DNA of 64,000 nucleotides from CAVXTT01 sp963764685 (GTDB lineage: Bacteria > Bacteroidota > Ignavibacteria > Ignavibacteriales > Ignavibacteriaceae), in NCBI GenBank assembly GCA_963764685.1, contig CAVXTT010000019.1:62001-126000 (forward strand), given 5' to 3'. A program made the translations under genes and the position numbers. This document shows, in pieces, positions 25,339 to 33,140 of the stretch; position 1 is the stretch's first letter; each line of letters opens with the position of its first letter. Below the pieces are notes generated by a model. The model worked only from the letters and a program-made list of their open reading frames with translations, made no database searches and was not told the origin of the DNA.

Positions 25339-27457
25339 TTATCCCCAGCAGATTTAACAGGAATGCATATTCCAGCGCTGTTCTCTTATATCTTTCAAAT
25401 CTTCCTGAAGCACCGCCGTGACCGGCTGCCATATTTGTCTGAAGCAGAAGCATATTTTGATCAGTCTTCATATCTCTAAGCTTGGCTACCCATTTTGCGG
25501 GCTCCCAGTATTGTACCTGCGAATCGTGAAGCCCGGTTGTAACAAGCATTGCAGGATAGTCTTTCCGTTCAACATTGTCATAAGGTGAATAAGAAAGGAT
25601 ATAATCATAATATTCCTTTATGTTGGGATTACCCCATTCATCATATTCTCCGGTAGTAAGGGGAATGCTCTCATCCAGCATTGTGGTAACCACATCGACG
25701 AAGGGAACGGCTGCCATAAGTCCTTTAAACAGGTCGGGACGCATATTAGCGACTGCACCTATCAGCAGGCCTCCCGCACTACCGCCGTAGCCGAATATTT
25801 TTTCCTTTGAAGTGTATTTTTCTTTTACCAGGTATTCGGCACAGTTAATAAAATCGGTAAAAGTATTTTTCTTTTTAAGAAGCTTTCCATCCTCATACCA
25901 CTGCCTTCCTAATTCCTGCCCCCCTCTAACATGTGCAATGGCGTAAATGAAGCCTCTGTCGAGCAGACTTAATCTAACAGAGCTGAATGACGCATCTGTA
26001 CTTATTCCGTATGATCCATACCCGTAGAGCAGCAATGGGTTATCACCATTCTTTTCTATTCCCTTCCTGTAAACAAGGGAGATAGGTATTTTGGTACCAT
26101 CATCGGCGTCTGCATAAATTCTTTCTGAGTAATAATTATCGGGATTAAAATCTCCCAATACTTCATCCCGTTTTAAGAGTACCTTTTCCATGGTGTTCAT
26201 ATTATAATCATACTGAGAGAAAGGAGTTGTAAGGGAGGTATAGCCGTATCTGAGCAGGTCGGTATCAAAATCAGGATTGGCAGTCGTAAATGCCATATAT
26301 GTCGGCTCGCCGAAATCGATATAATGCTCGCTTCTGTCATCCCATTTAATAATTCTTAATTGGGTAAGCCCTTTGGTTCTTTCCTGCAGAACAAAATAAT
26401 TCCTGAATATCTCCATCCCTTCAAGAAGTACATCCGGTCTGTGAGCAATAACTTCTTTCCAGTTTTCTTTTGCAGGATTATCTACCGGCACTTCCATCAG
26501 CCGGAAATTCATTGCATCATAGTTTGTCTTTATATAGAACTTATCCTTATAGTGATCAACGGAATACTCCAGGTCTTTCTCGCGCGGATGGATAACCTTG
26601 AATCCTGCATCCGGATTATCAGCATCGGCAAATCTTATCTCGGTCGATAATGTGCTGTATGATCCGATGAATATGTATTTATGTGATTTGGACTTATCGA
26701 TGAATACATTAAATGTAGGATCCGCTTCGGTATAGATCTCTTTATCATTGTTTATTTCAGTCCCGAACTTGTGCATCAATACTTTATAGGGACGAAGGGT
26801 CTCGTCCTTTAATGAATAATAAAGTGTCTTGTTGTCATTAGCCCATACCGAACCGCCGGTGGTATTCGGGATCTTCTGCTGGTATATATTTCCCGTTGCA
26901 AGGTCTTTAAAGTAAATATCATATATCCTGCGGCTTAGTGTATCGACACCATAGGCAAGGGTTTTATTATCAGGACTTACACTAAGTCCATTAACACTAT
27001 AATAGCTGTACCCTTTTGCCATTTCATTAACATTAAGCATTATCTCTTCCGGGGCATCAAGGGATTCCTTTTTCCTGCAGTGAATGGGGTATTCCTTCCC
27101 CTCCTCATAGCGTGTATAGTAATAATATCCATTATCCTTATAAGGTACAGAAGCATCATCCTGCTTTATCCTTCCGATGATCTCATCATATAATTTTTTC
27201 TGAAGCTCTGAAGTGTGCCCCAGTACCTTTTCCGTGTACTCATTCTCTTTAACAAGATAATCAATTACCTTCGGGTCCTCCCGCTTGTTCAGCCAGTAAT
27301 AATTGTCGACCCTTGTATCCCCGTGGATCGTGAGCTCCTTCGGCTTCTTTTCTGCAGCCGGAGGAGTAATAGTTTCTGTGGCCTGGGCATAAATGAATTC
27401 TTTGTTGGAAATAAATGTCATAAGCAAGACTGTTAGATAAATTGTTAAAATTTTCAT
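25331..27457 (-). CDS. S9 family oligopeptidase B (exported)
   Basis: A 708-residue serine peptidase of the prolyl-oligopeptidase family. A signal peptide (MKILTIYLTVLLMTFISNKE, about residues 1-25) makes it periplasmic or secreted. The propeller domain has the OpdB-type segments REDPKVIDYL and DDASVPYKDNGYYYYTRYEEG. The C-terminal alpha/beta hydrolase has the nucleophile in GYGGSAGGLLIGA (about 550), the Asp region TGLHDSQVQYWEPAKWV and the catalytic His in AAGHGGASGRF. It cleaves short peptides after Arg/Lys by family knowledge. Single gene, flanked by repeats on both sides. Confidence 0.92.
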   Translation of the reverse strand: MKILTIYLTVLLMTFISNKEFIYAQATETITPPAAEKKPKELTIHGDTRVDNYYWLNKREDPKVIDYLVKENEYTEKVLGHTSELQKKLYDEIIGRIKQDDASVPYKDNGYYYYTRYEEGKEYPIHCRKKESLDAPEEIMLNVNEMAKGYSYYSVNGLSVSPDNKTLAYGVDTLSRRIYDIYFKDLATGNIYQQKIPNTTGGSVWANDNKTLYYSLKDETLRPYKVLMHKFGTEINNDKEIYTEADPTFNVFIDKSKSHKYIFIGSYSTLSTEIRFADADNPDAGFKVIHPREKDLEYSVDHYKDKFYIKTNYDAMNFRLMEVPVDNPAKENWKEVIAHRPDVLLEGMEIFRNYFVLQERTKGLTQLRIIKWDDRSEHYIDFGEPTYMAFTTANPDFDTDLLRYGYTSLTTPFSQYDYNMNTMEKVLLKRDEVLGDFNPDNYYSERIYADADDGTKIPISLVYRKGIEKNGDNPLLLYGYGSYGISTDASFSSVRLSLLDRGFIYAIAHVRGGQELGRQWYEDGKLLKKKNTFTDFINCAEYLVKEKYTSKEKIFGYGGSAGGLLIGAVANMRPDLFKGLMAAVPFVDVVTTMLDESIPLTTGEYDEWGNPNIKEYYDYILSYSPYDNVERKDYPAMLVTTGLHDSQVQYWEPAKWVAKLRDMKTDQNMLLLQTNMAAGHGGASGRFERYKRTALEYAFLLNLLGINK

Positions 27458-27650
27458 TTTTATTACCTGTGAGTATATAAAAAAAAAGAATGAGACAATA
27501 TTAAGAAGAAAACAGCGAATTAATTAACTGTTTTTTAACATATCTGTCCAAAACGATGTCCCCATAAATTCATTAAAATGGAGGGGGTGAGGTCTTTTTG
27601 CCGCGCAGATAAAAATAAATGCATTCCTCTCATTTCTGTGCACAAAAGTT

Positions 27651-27723
27651 ATGCATCGCCCCAGCGGAGTAAATATGCATCACCCCATCGGGGCAAATAT
27701 GCATCGCCCCAGCAGGGCGAAAT
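27651..27723. repeat. Three 24-bp tandem repeats with palindromic cores
   Basis: Units at 27651-27674, 27675-27698 and 27699-27723 each begin ATGCATC and carry a CGCCCCAGCGGAGT-like core, the middle one being a perfect CCCCATCGGGG palindrome. Unit 3 has one extra base near its end (GGCGAAAT for GGCAAAT). Unit period is 24 bp, too short and too few for CRISPR, with no spacers. Confidence 0.75.
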
Positions 27724-27757
27724 ATTGATAGATATTAGTCCGGGTACAGAACTTTTA

Positions 27758-27770
27758 GTCCCTTCGGGAC
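27758..27770. repeat. Small GTCCCTTCGGGAC hairpin
   Basis: GTCCC and GGGAC flank a TTC loop. It belongs to the same cluster of GC-rich mini-palindromes as the 24-bp units and the hairpins at 27934 and 27972. It is not followed by a T run, so it is better read as a REP-like unit than a terminator. Confidence 0.45.
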
Positions 27771-27783
27771 GACATCCTCCTCT

Positions 27784-27897
27784 TTAGTCGTACCATTCAA
27801 ACAAATATTTAGGATCGTATTCTATCCCTGCCTTGTTCAACAAATTAAACAATTGAATTTTAATCAGAGCTCTCTCTCCAGACACTGCTCCCGCCAC
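27784..27897 (-). pseudogene. Possible remnant of a mobile-element or conserved ORF
   Basis: A 37-codon open frame from a GTG (27897) to TAA reads as a plausible protein end (ALIKIQLFNLLNKAG, then YDPKYLFEWYD). The same frame is open only a few codons further upstream before a TAA. Its composition looks coding, unlike the repeats beside it, but no ribosome site is evident and I do not recognise the family. It may be the 3' scrap of an element that left the surrounding palindromes. Confidence 0.25.
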
Positions 27898-27933
27898 AAT
27901 CGGGAACTCATCCTTGTTTATTTAAGATTGGTA

Positions 27934-27949
27934 AACCCCTGAAGGGGTT
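27934..27949 (-). terminator. AACCCCT/AGGGGTT hairpin after the P-type ATPase
   Basis: AACCCCT (27934-27940) pairs with AGGGGTT (27943-27949) around a two-base GA loop. It is about 70 bp past the ATPase stop and has only a weak T tract on the minus strand, so it could be a terminator or a further REP-like unit. Confidence 0.35.
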
Positions 27950-27971
27950 AAGGATAATGTTGTTTTTATTC

Positions 27972-27997
27972 AGCCCCACGGTTAGAAACCGTGGGCT
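27972..27997. repeat. AGCCC-ACGGTT palindrome (REP-like) or terminator
   Basis: AGCCC(C)ACGGTT (27972-27983) pairs with AACCGTGGGCT (27987-27997) with one bulged C. It is 22 bp past the ATPase stop (28019). Palindromes of this CCCACGGTT...AACCGTGGG form are, to my knowledge, common dispersed REP-type units in this bacterial group; that part is recall, not seen here. Confidence 0.5.
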
Positions 27998-28018
27998 TAT
28001 TCTTAACTCTAATTTATT

Positions 28019-30121
28019 TTAGAGAGCAGTAGTTTTTAACATCCTTGTCGAATTTAAGATGGCGATGAGGGCTACTCCCATATCCCCGAAAACGGCTTCC
28101 CACATAGAGGCAACGCCCAAAGTGCCTGCAACAATAAAAAACAGCTTAACAGTCATTGCAAAAATTATATTCTGCCAGACAATGTTTCTTGTTTTATGAG
28201 CGATCCTTATGGCTTCAGCAGCCTTGCGGGGATTGTCTTCCATCAGTACAATATCCGCAGCTTCAATTGCAGAGTCAGATCCTATGCCTCCCATTGCCAT
28301 ACCCACATCGGCTCTTGCAATTACAGGCGCATCATTTATGCCGTCCCCTATAAATGCAATTTTACCATCATTACTTTTCTCCCTGAACAGATCCTCCATA
28401 ATATTCAGCTTATCTTCAGGAAGAAGTTCAGAATACACCTTATCTATTTTTAATGCAGCACCGATCTCTTCAGCAGCAGCTTTGTTATCGCCGGTAAGCA
28501 TAACTACCTGCTTTACGCCGAGTGATTTAAGCTCCTCAACTATACCGAAAGATTCCGGTTTGATAACATCGGAGATAATGATGTAGCCTGCATATTTCTT
28601 GTTAACAGCTATGTGCACAACTGTGGACTTCACATCGCATATGTTGTGCTCAATTTTTTCCCTGTGAAGCAGGTTATCGTTGCCGAGTAGTATTTCAGTT
28701 CCATTTATAAAGGATCTTATACCAAGTCCCGACATCTCTTCTATACTGCTCACTTCATTTCCCTGGATCTCTTTGCCGTATGCACTCCTTATGGATTCTG
28801 CAATAGGGTGATTAGAATGAATTTCTGCTTTTGCGGCAAAGGTGATCAATTCTTCTTTACTGAATCCATTATCCGGGACTATTTCAGTAACCTTAAAAAC
28901 TCCCCTGGTGAGCGTACCGGTTTTGTCAAAAACGACAGTACGAATATTTAATAATGAATCTAGGAAATTGGCGCCTTTAATCAATATGCCCCTTCTAGAT
29001 GCCCCTCCTATTCCTCCGAAATATCCGAGCGGAATGCTTATTACCAGGGCACAGGGGCAGGAAACCACAAGCATTACGAGCGCCCTGTATATCCAATCGT
29101 TTAGTGACTCGGCCGGGAAAAGAAGAGGAGGAAGAAAAGCCACAAGCGCTGCCATAACAACAACTGCAGGCGTGTAATATTTTGCGAATTTGCTTATAAA
29201 GTTTTCTGTCTGCGCTTTCCTTCTGCCTGCACTCTCAACTAAGTCAAATATCTTTACAATAGATGAATCCTGAAACAGTCGGGTGACTTTGACTGTAAGC
29301 AATCCTGATCTATTGATCATTCCCGAGAGTACATTATCCCCTTTCTTTATAGACCGGGGTACAGATTCACCTGTAAGGGCAAAAGTATCTGCAAATGAAG
29401 TTCCTTCGGTAACTTCTCCATCCAGCGGGATCTTTTCTCCCGGTTTTATAATTATCCGGTCATCTATTTTAACATCTTCCGGTTTAACTTTTTGAATGCC
29501 CTCCCCATTGATCCGGTTAGCAAAATCGGGACGTATTTCAATCAATTCCTTTATAGACTTCCTTGACCTGTTTACCGCCAGTCCCTGAACAAACTCTCCG
29601 ATATTATAGAACAGCATAACCGTTACGGCCTCAGGAAGGTAGTGGATTATGAAAGCCCCAAGGGTTGCAATTGTCATTAATGAGTTCTCGTCAAAGATCC
29701 TTCCGTGGTATATATTTTTAAATGCCTTTGAGATCACTCCCCAGCCGCTGATCAGATATGCCGGAATAAAAATTAAATACTCGAGGAACCTCCACTGTTT
29801 TAAGTGAAACGCATCCTCAAAGAAAAGCCCTGCAAGCAGAAGCAGCAGAACCAGGATAATTCGTAATATTTCTCTCCTCTTTTTTGAAGAAGCGGGAGCG
29901 GGTATCTCTTTGAATTCCCTGATCTTTATGCCCGGTTCTACCTTGTTTACAATTTCCTGTATTGATTTAAGGTCTGCCCAGTCTGTCTCGAGAATTGAAG
30001 TATTAAAATCCAGGTTAAGTTTAGATACTTCAATACGTTTGGACAGAGCTGTTTCGATATTAAGGGCACAAGATGCACAATCGAGGTTTTCTACACGGTA
30101 TTTATATGTTTTTTTGTTCAT
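28019..30121 (-). CDS. Zn/Cd/Pb-exporting P1B-type ATPase
   Basis: A 700-residue heavy-metal pump of the inner membrane. An N-terminal HMA domain (residues 1-70) has LDCASCALNIE with the metal Cys pair. Later come the actuator motif ALTGESVP, the transmembrane SCPCALVISIPL metal site, the phosphorylation site DKTGTLT and GDGINDAPVIARADVGMAMG. The last helix pair contains GDMGVALIAILNSTRML, whose Asp marks the Zn/Cd/Pb (ZntA/CadA) subgroup rather than Cu pumps. No metalloregulator lies next to it. Confidence 0.92.
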   Translation of the reverse strand: MNKKTYKYRVENLDCASCALNIETALSKRIEVSKLNLDFNTSILETDWADLKSIQEIVNKVEPGIKIREFKEIPAPASSKKRREILRIILVLLLLLAGLFFEDAFHLKQWRFLEYLIFIPAYLISGWGVISKAFKNIYHGRIFDENSLMTIATLGAFIIHYLPEAVTVMLFYNIGEFVQGLAVNRSRKSIKELIEIRPDFANRINGEGIQKVKPEDVKIDDRIIIKPGEKIPLDGEVTEGTSFADTFALTGESVPRSIKKGDNVLSGMINRSGLLTVKVTRLFQDSSIVKIFDLVESAGRRKAQTENFISKFAKYYTPAVVVMAALVAFLPPLLFPAESLNDWIYRALVMLVVSCPCALVISIPLGYFGGIGGASRRGILIKGANFLDSLLNIRTVVFDKTGTLTRGVFKVTEIVPDNGFSKEELITFAAKAEIHSNHPIAESIRSAYGKEIQGNEVSSIEEMSGLGIRSFINGTEILLGNDNLLHREKIEHNICDVKSTVVHIAVNKKYAGYIIISDVIKPESFGIVEELKSLGVKQVVMLTGDNKAAAEEIGAALKIDKVYSELLPEDKLNIMEDLFREKSNDGKIAFIGDGINDAPVIARADVGMAMGGIGSDSAIEAADIVLMEDNPRKAAEAIRIAHKTRNIVWQNIIFAMTVKLFFIVAGTLGVASMWEAVFGDMGVALIAILNSTRMLKTTAL

Positions 30122-30212
30122 TATTTATTGCGGTAAAAGTAAAAATATAAAATAAACAGCTAAGATGAGAGGTTATAAAGGATTGCTATTAGCGGGGTGA
30201 TCAGCAGTAACT

Positions 30213-30902
30213 CTATTTTTGCGGTTCGTCGATTCTTCTCCCCCCCATAAAACGTTTTGAGTAATATTCGTGATCGAGTGAGGAAACAATCACACCGTGT
30301 TTGGTGCTTGCGTGGGCAAATAAATTATCCCCGATATAGATACCTACGTGTCCCGGCCTGACCCTTTTCCTTGTATTGAAAAATACAAGATCACCAAATT
30401 CAAGTTCATCCCTGTTACCTACTACCAATCCCTGCGTGTACTGATCACGGGCAGAACGAAGCAGTCCGATATCATATGTATTGGCATAAATTGTCTGTGT
30501 GAAGGCTGAGCAGTCGATCCCCTTCGTTGAATTCCCCCCGTATTTATATGGCGTATTCAAATATTTAATTATCTCCATCAGGACTATTTCTTTATCATTT
30601 GAAAGATCCGCAGCAGGATCGGTATTATTTTCTTTAGTCTTGAAGTTTTTTACAACCTCTGTAATATCAATCCCTGTTTCCTCGGGCATATCATCCGGAT
30701 CATCTTCATCACTCAAATCTCTATATAGAGTATCCGGAGGAATGGAATACTGGTTTGAATCCTTAGATGTAAAACGAACAGTACTTTCAGTATCTTCCTT
30801 TACATTTTCCCTGGTTTGATATCTTAATGAACCTGATGAGGAACAGCCGGTGAGAAGAGTAAAAAAGAAAAAGATCGACAGAGATTTGGTTATTTTAGTC
30901 AT
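30213..30902 (-). CDS. NlpC/P60 family peptidoglycan endopeptidase, lipoprotein
   Basis: A 229-residue envelope enzyme. The signal peptide ends in lipobox LLTGC (Cys about 20), so it is lipid-anchored. A low-complexity acidic linker (YRDLSDEDDPDDMPEETG) leads to the NlpC/P60 domain (about 105-225). The catalytic Cys is in GIDCSAFTQTIY, the His in RPGHVGIYIGDN and the third residue in HASTKHGVI. It is expected to cut D-gamma-Glu-diamino-acid bonds in cell-wall peptides, in the Spr/MepS style. An 11-bp array lies about 140 bp upstream of its start. Confidence 0.9.
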   Translation of the reverse strand: MTKITKSLSIFFFFTLLTGCSSSGSLRYQTRENVKEDTESTVRFTSKDSNQYSIPPDTLYRDLSDEDDPDDMPEETGIDITEVVKNFKTKENNTDPAADLSNDKEIVLMEIIKYLNTPYKYGGNSTKGIDCSAFTQTIYANTYDIGLLRSARDQYTQGLVVGNRDELEFGDLVFFNTRKRVRPGHVGIYIGDNLFAHASTKHGVIVSSLDHEYYSKRFMGGRRIDEPQK

Positions 30903-31040
30903 TATTACCTGAATATCAACGAACTGTTGGCTAAAAGTTATTAAAAGATAACTATTACAAAGAGAAAAAGAAAGAACCTCAAAACTCCATTTTCCCTTAC
31001 ATTTTCCTATAAAAAAGCAATTAAAACCTCTGAGCCTGGC

Positions 31041-31084
31041 CTTATCCTCCGCTTATCTTCCGCTTATCCTCCGCTAATGTTCCG
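31041..31084. repeat. 11-bp tandem array (CTTATCCTCCG), copy 2
   Basis: CTTATCCTCCG, CTTATCTTCCG, CTTATCCTCCG and CTAATGTTCCG. The reverse complement, CGGAGGATAAG, matches the CGGATGATAGA units at 4909-4952. The isolated word ATAAACGGATG, which is unit 1 of that array, also occurs at 31110-31120. Confidence 0.65.
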
Positions 31085-31174
31085 CTGCCGTGTATATGAT
31101 AAACCTAATATAAACGGATGTTTAACTTGTTTATAGAGATTTTATAAAGCTTTTAAAAGGAAAGAAGGGTTTAA

Positions 31175-31444
31175 TTACAGGATTTTGTCATTAATGGAAT
31201 ATCGCTCAATGATAGCAACTATTGCGGAATCAACCGGTTTATTTGTTAAACCGGATATTGGAATGCCTTCAGATATAAGGACAATATCCCCTTCTGCTGA
31301 ACCAAGTTCATCCACAGAGACTATAAATTTATTATCAAGCTGTCCATCAGGTTGAATTTCCCTGGCGAGCAGAAATGTTGATCCGGTAAGCTGCTCATCT
31401 TTAACAGTTGACCAGCACTTGCCTACTATTTTGCATAATTTCAT
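31175..31444 (-). CDS. EutN/CcmL-family microcompartment vertex protein
   Basis: An 89-residue protein with the full family pattern: MKLCKIVGKCWSTVKDEQLTG at the N-terminus, a central FIVSVDELGSAEGDIVLISEG and the PVDSAIVAIIERY end. These pentamers cap the vertices of bacterial microcompartment shells. No shell hexamer (BMC-H), trimer or cargo enzyme is seen in the window, so this is a satellite gene. Its ATG overlaps the PIN gene's stop (ATGA, 31441-31444), putting it in the deoB transcript. Confidence 0.88.
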   Translation of the reverse strand: MKLCKIVGKCWSTVKDEQLTGSTFLLAREIQPDGQLDNKFIVSVDELGSAEGDIVLISEGIPISGLTNKPVDSAIVAIIERYSINDKIL

Positions 31445-31821
31445 TCTGTAAGTTCCTGCGGCAGAATTATTTTCAAACCGGTGGAAATATACTTTTCCTT
31501 ATTTAAACAAACAATCGGCAGTTTATTCATTTCCGCAGCTGCACAGAACAAGGCTTCGTTCATATCAGCTGTAACATTTCTGTACTTATCTACATTCAGA
31601 GAATACTTCGGATGGATCCCTAATACCTTTAATGCATTTAACAGATCTATTACTACCGGTTTATTGGATATACTGTACAGCAGCTCTGATGCATTTATCA
31701 CTGTGGTGAAGCAGATGCCTTTTGTCATCAGGATCTCCAAAGCAGACGGAGAAGGACCTATATGGTACAGATGATCAAGGAGGACATCAGTATCAATAAG
31801 GAATTCACTCTTTTTTTTCAT
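31441..31821 (-). CDS. PIN-domain protein (VapC-like ribonuclease)
   Basis: A 126-residue PIN fold. Acidic residues are seen in FLIDTDVLLDH (first Asp) and INASELLYS (Glu), and in MNEALFCAAAEMN where family members usually have D-A. The late Asp of typical VapC toxins is replaced by LNKEKY, so nuclease activity is uncertain. I start it at 31821 (MKKKSEF); 31839 would add six residues. It overlaps the small ORF upstream by 17 bp and the EutN gene downstream by 4 bp. Confidence 0.75.
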   Translation of the reverse strand: MKKKSEFLIDTDVLLDHLYHIGPSPSALEILMTKGICFTTVINASELLYSISNKPVVIDLLNALKVLGIHPKYSLNVDKYRNVTADMNEALFCAAAEMNKLPIVCLNKEKYISTGLKIILPQELTE

Positions 31822-31957
31822 CGGTTCCTGCCAGGGCACCTTTGGTCTTTAGGAATTTGTATACAATGTCTTCCGGAAGTCCTTGTAAAGCAATGATCAG
31901 GAGCGCTAAATCGCCCTCCGATCCTGTTTCCCTTGTAACATCAAATCCTTTATCCAT
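31805..31957 (-). CDS. Small 50-aa ORF preceding the PIN gene, possible antitoxin
   Basis: An ATG at 31957 opens a 50-codon frame ending TGA at 31805. It begins MDKGFDVTRETGSEGDLALL and continues through a hydrophobic helix to a Lys/Glu-rich end. The start lies inside the 3' end of deoB (ATGGATAA overlap) and the end overlaps the PIN start by 17 bp, the usual spot for an antitoxin. The family is not recognised; the tight overlap with both neighbours is the main support. Confidence 0.5.
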   Translation of the reverse strand: MDKGFDVTRETGSEGDLALLIIALQGLPEDIVYKFLKTKGALAGTDEKKE

Positions 31958-33113
31958 TTAAGAAGCTCTCTCCTTTGAGATCATTTTTTATTTTAAAGAA
32001 ATCTGCCGCAGTCTTTGCGGTATCGGAATAAGTTTTCCTTATACCAAGATTTCTACCCGGGGCATTCTTTCTATAGAACAAAATGGGTACATACTCGCGG
32101 CTATGGTCGGTGCTGGGGGTTGTTGGATCATTACCGTGATCAGATGTGATAATAAGGGCATCGGATTCATCTAGTAAGGGTAAAAAGTCTTTAAGGAAAT
32201 CATCAAATGCTTTAAGTTCAACAGCGAATCCCTGGGGGTCGTTCCTATGCCCATAGAGTACATCAAAATCCACGAGGTTAATAAAAATTAGCGCATTCAT
32301 TATCGTCTGCGCGTATTTGATCAGCTGGATGCAGCCTTCAGCATTGCTTTTTGTCGGGGCAGGTATTTTAATACCCCTGTGATTGAAAAGATCATTTATC
32401 TTTCCGATGGCTACGGTTGGAATATCATTTTTATATAAGAGGTCCAGTATGGTTTCGCCGGAAGGGTCGAGTGAAAAATCTTTCCTGTTCGCTGTTCGTG
32501 TATAATGACCTTTGCCGCCAATAAAAGGTCGTGCAATTACCCTGCCGATAATATGGGGATGCCCCAGAACTTCTTCGCGGGTAACCTTGCATATCCGGTA
32601 AAGTTCTTTCAGTGGAATAACTTCTTCATGGGCGGCAATCTGGAAGACAGAGTCGGCAGATGTATATACAATCGGGTAGCCCGTTCTGCAGTGCTCATCC
32701 CCCATCTGCTGAATGATCTCCGTGCCTGATGCAGCAATGTTGCCGAGATAGCCTTTAAGTCCCGTTAACCGGAGGAACTTATCCATAAGTTCATCAGGGA
32801 AGCCTTCGGGGTAATAAGTAAAGTCGGTATCGACATAAAGTCCTCCCATCTCCCAGTGCCCGGTTGTTGAGTCCTTGCCGGGGGATATTTCCGCAGCCTT
32901 CCCGTATGAGGCAGCCGGATGTGCTGAAGGAGGTACACCTTTTATTTCACCAATGTTTCCAAGTCCTAATTTCTGCAGGGAAGGCAGATGCAGACCATTT
33001 ACGGCAAGAGACATATTTCTAAGCGTATTGCTCCCCTTGTCGCCGTATTTATTTGCATCAGGCAGTTCGCCGATGCCTACTCCATCTAAGACTATAATAA
33101 AGAAATTATTCAA
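31950..33113 (-). CDS. deoB: Phosphopentomutase
   Basis: Interconverts ribose- or deoxyribose-1-phosphate and the 5-phosphates, feeding nucleoside sugars into central metabolism. At 387 residues the length is normal. Alkaline-phosphatase-superfamily metal motifs are complete: LDGVGIGELPDA at the start, the phospho-acceptor Thr in KDSTTGHWEMGG (about residue 85), NLVDFDVLYGHRND and SDHGNDPTTPSTDHSRE near the end. It heads the coupled operon with the 50-aa ORF, PIN and EutN genes. Confidence 0.96.
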   Translation of the reverse strand: MNNFFIIVLDGVGIGELPDANKYGDKGSNTLRNMSLAVNGLHLPSLQKLGLGNIGEIKGVPPSAHPAASYGKAAEISPGKDSTTGHWEMGGLYVDTDFTYYPEGFPDELMDKFLRLTGLKGYLGNIAASGTEIIQQMGDEHCRTGYPIVYTSADSVFQIAAHEEVIPLKELYRICKVTREEVLGHPHIIGRVIARPFIGGKGHYTRTANRKDFSLDPSGETILDLLYKNDIPTVAIGKINDLFNHRGIKIPAPTKSNAEGCIQLIKYAQTIMNALIFINLVDFDVLYGHRNDPQGFAVELKAFDDFLKDFLPLLDESDALIITSDHGNDPTTPSTDHSREYVPILFYRKNAPGRNLGIRKTYSDTAKTAADFFKIKNDLKGESFLNG

Positions 33114-33140
33114 CGGCAGGATCTTTTTCTGAGTAATATA

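Noticed and set aside
27651..27723. Possible CRISPR array
   Set aside because: Units are directly adjacent with no spacers, only three copies, and no cas genes occur in the window.
27578..27787. Plus-strand ORF with a repeated KYASP-type peptide
   Set aside because: The peptide repeat is only the 24-bp DNA repeat (eight codons) read in frame. There is no ribosome site and the units are palindromic, so it is non-coding repeat DNA.
28209..28586. Long plus-strand ORF inside the P-type ATPase
   Set aside because: Shadow frame of a clearly conserved gene on the other strand; Ser/Ile-rich composition typical of antisense frames.
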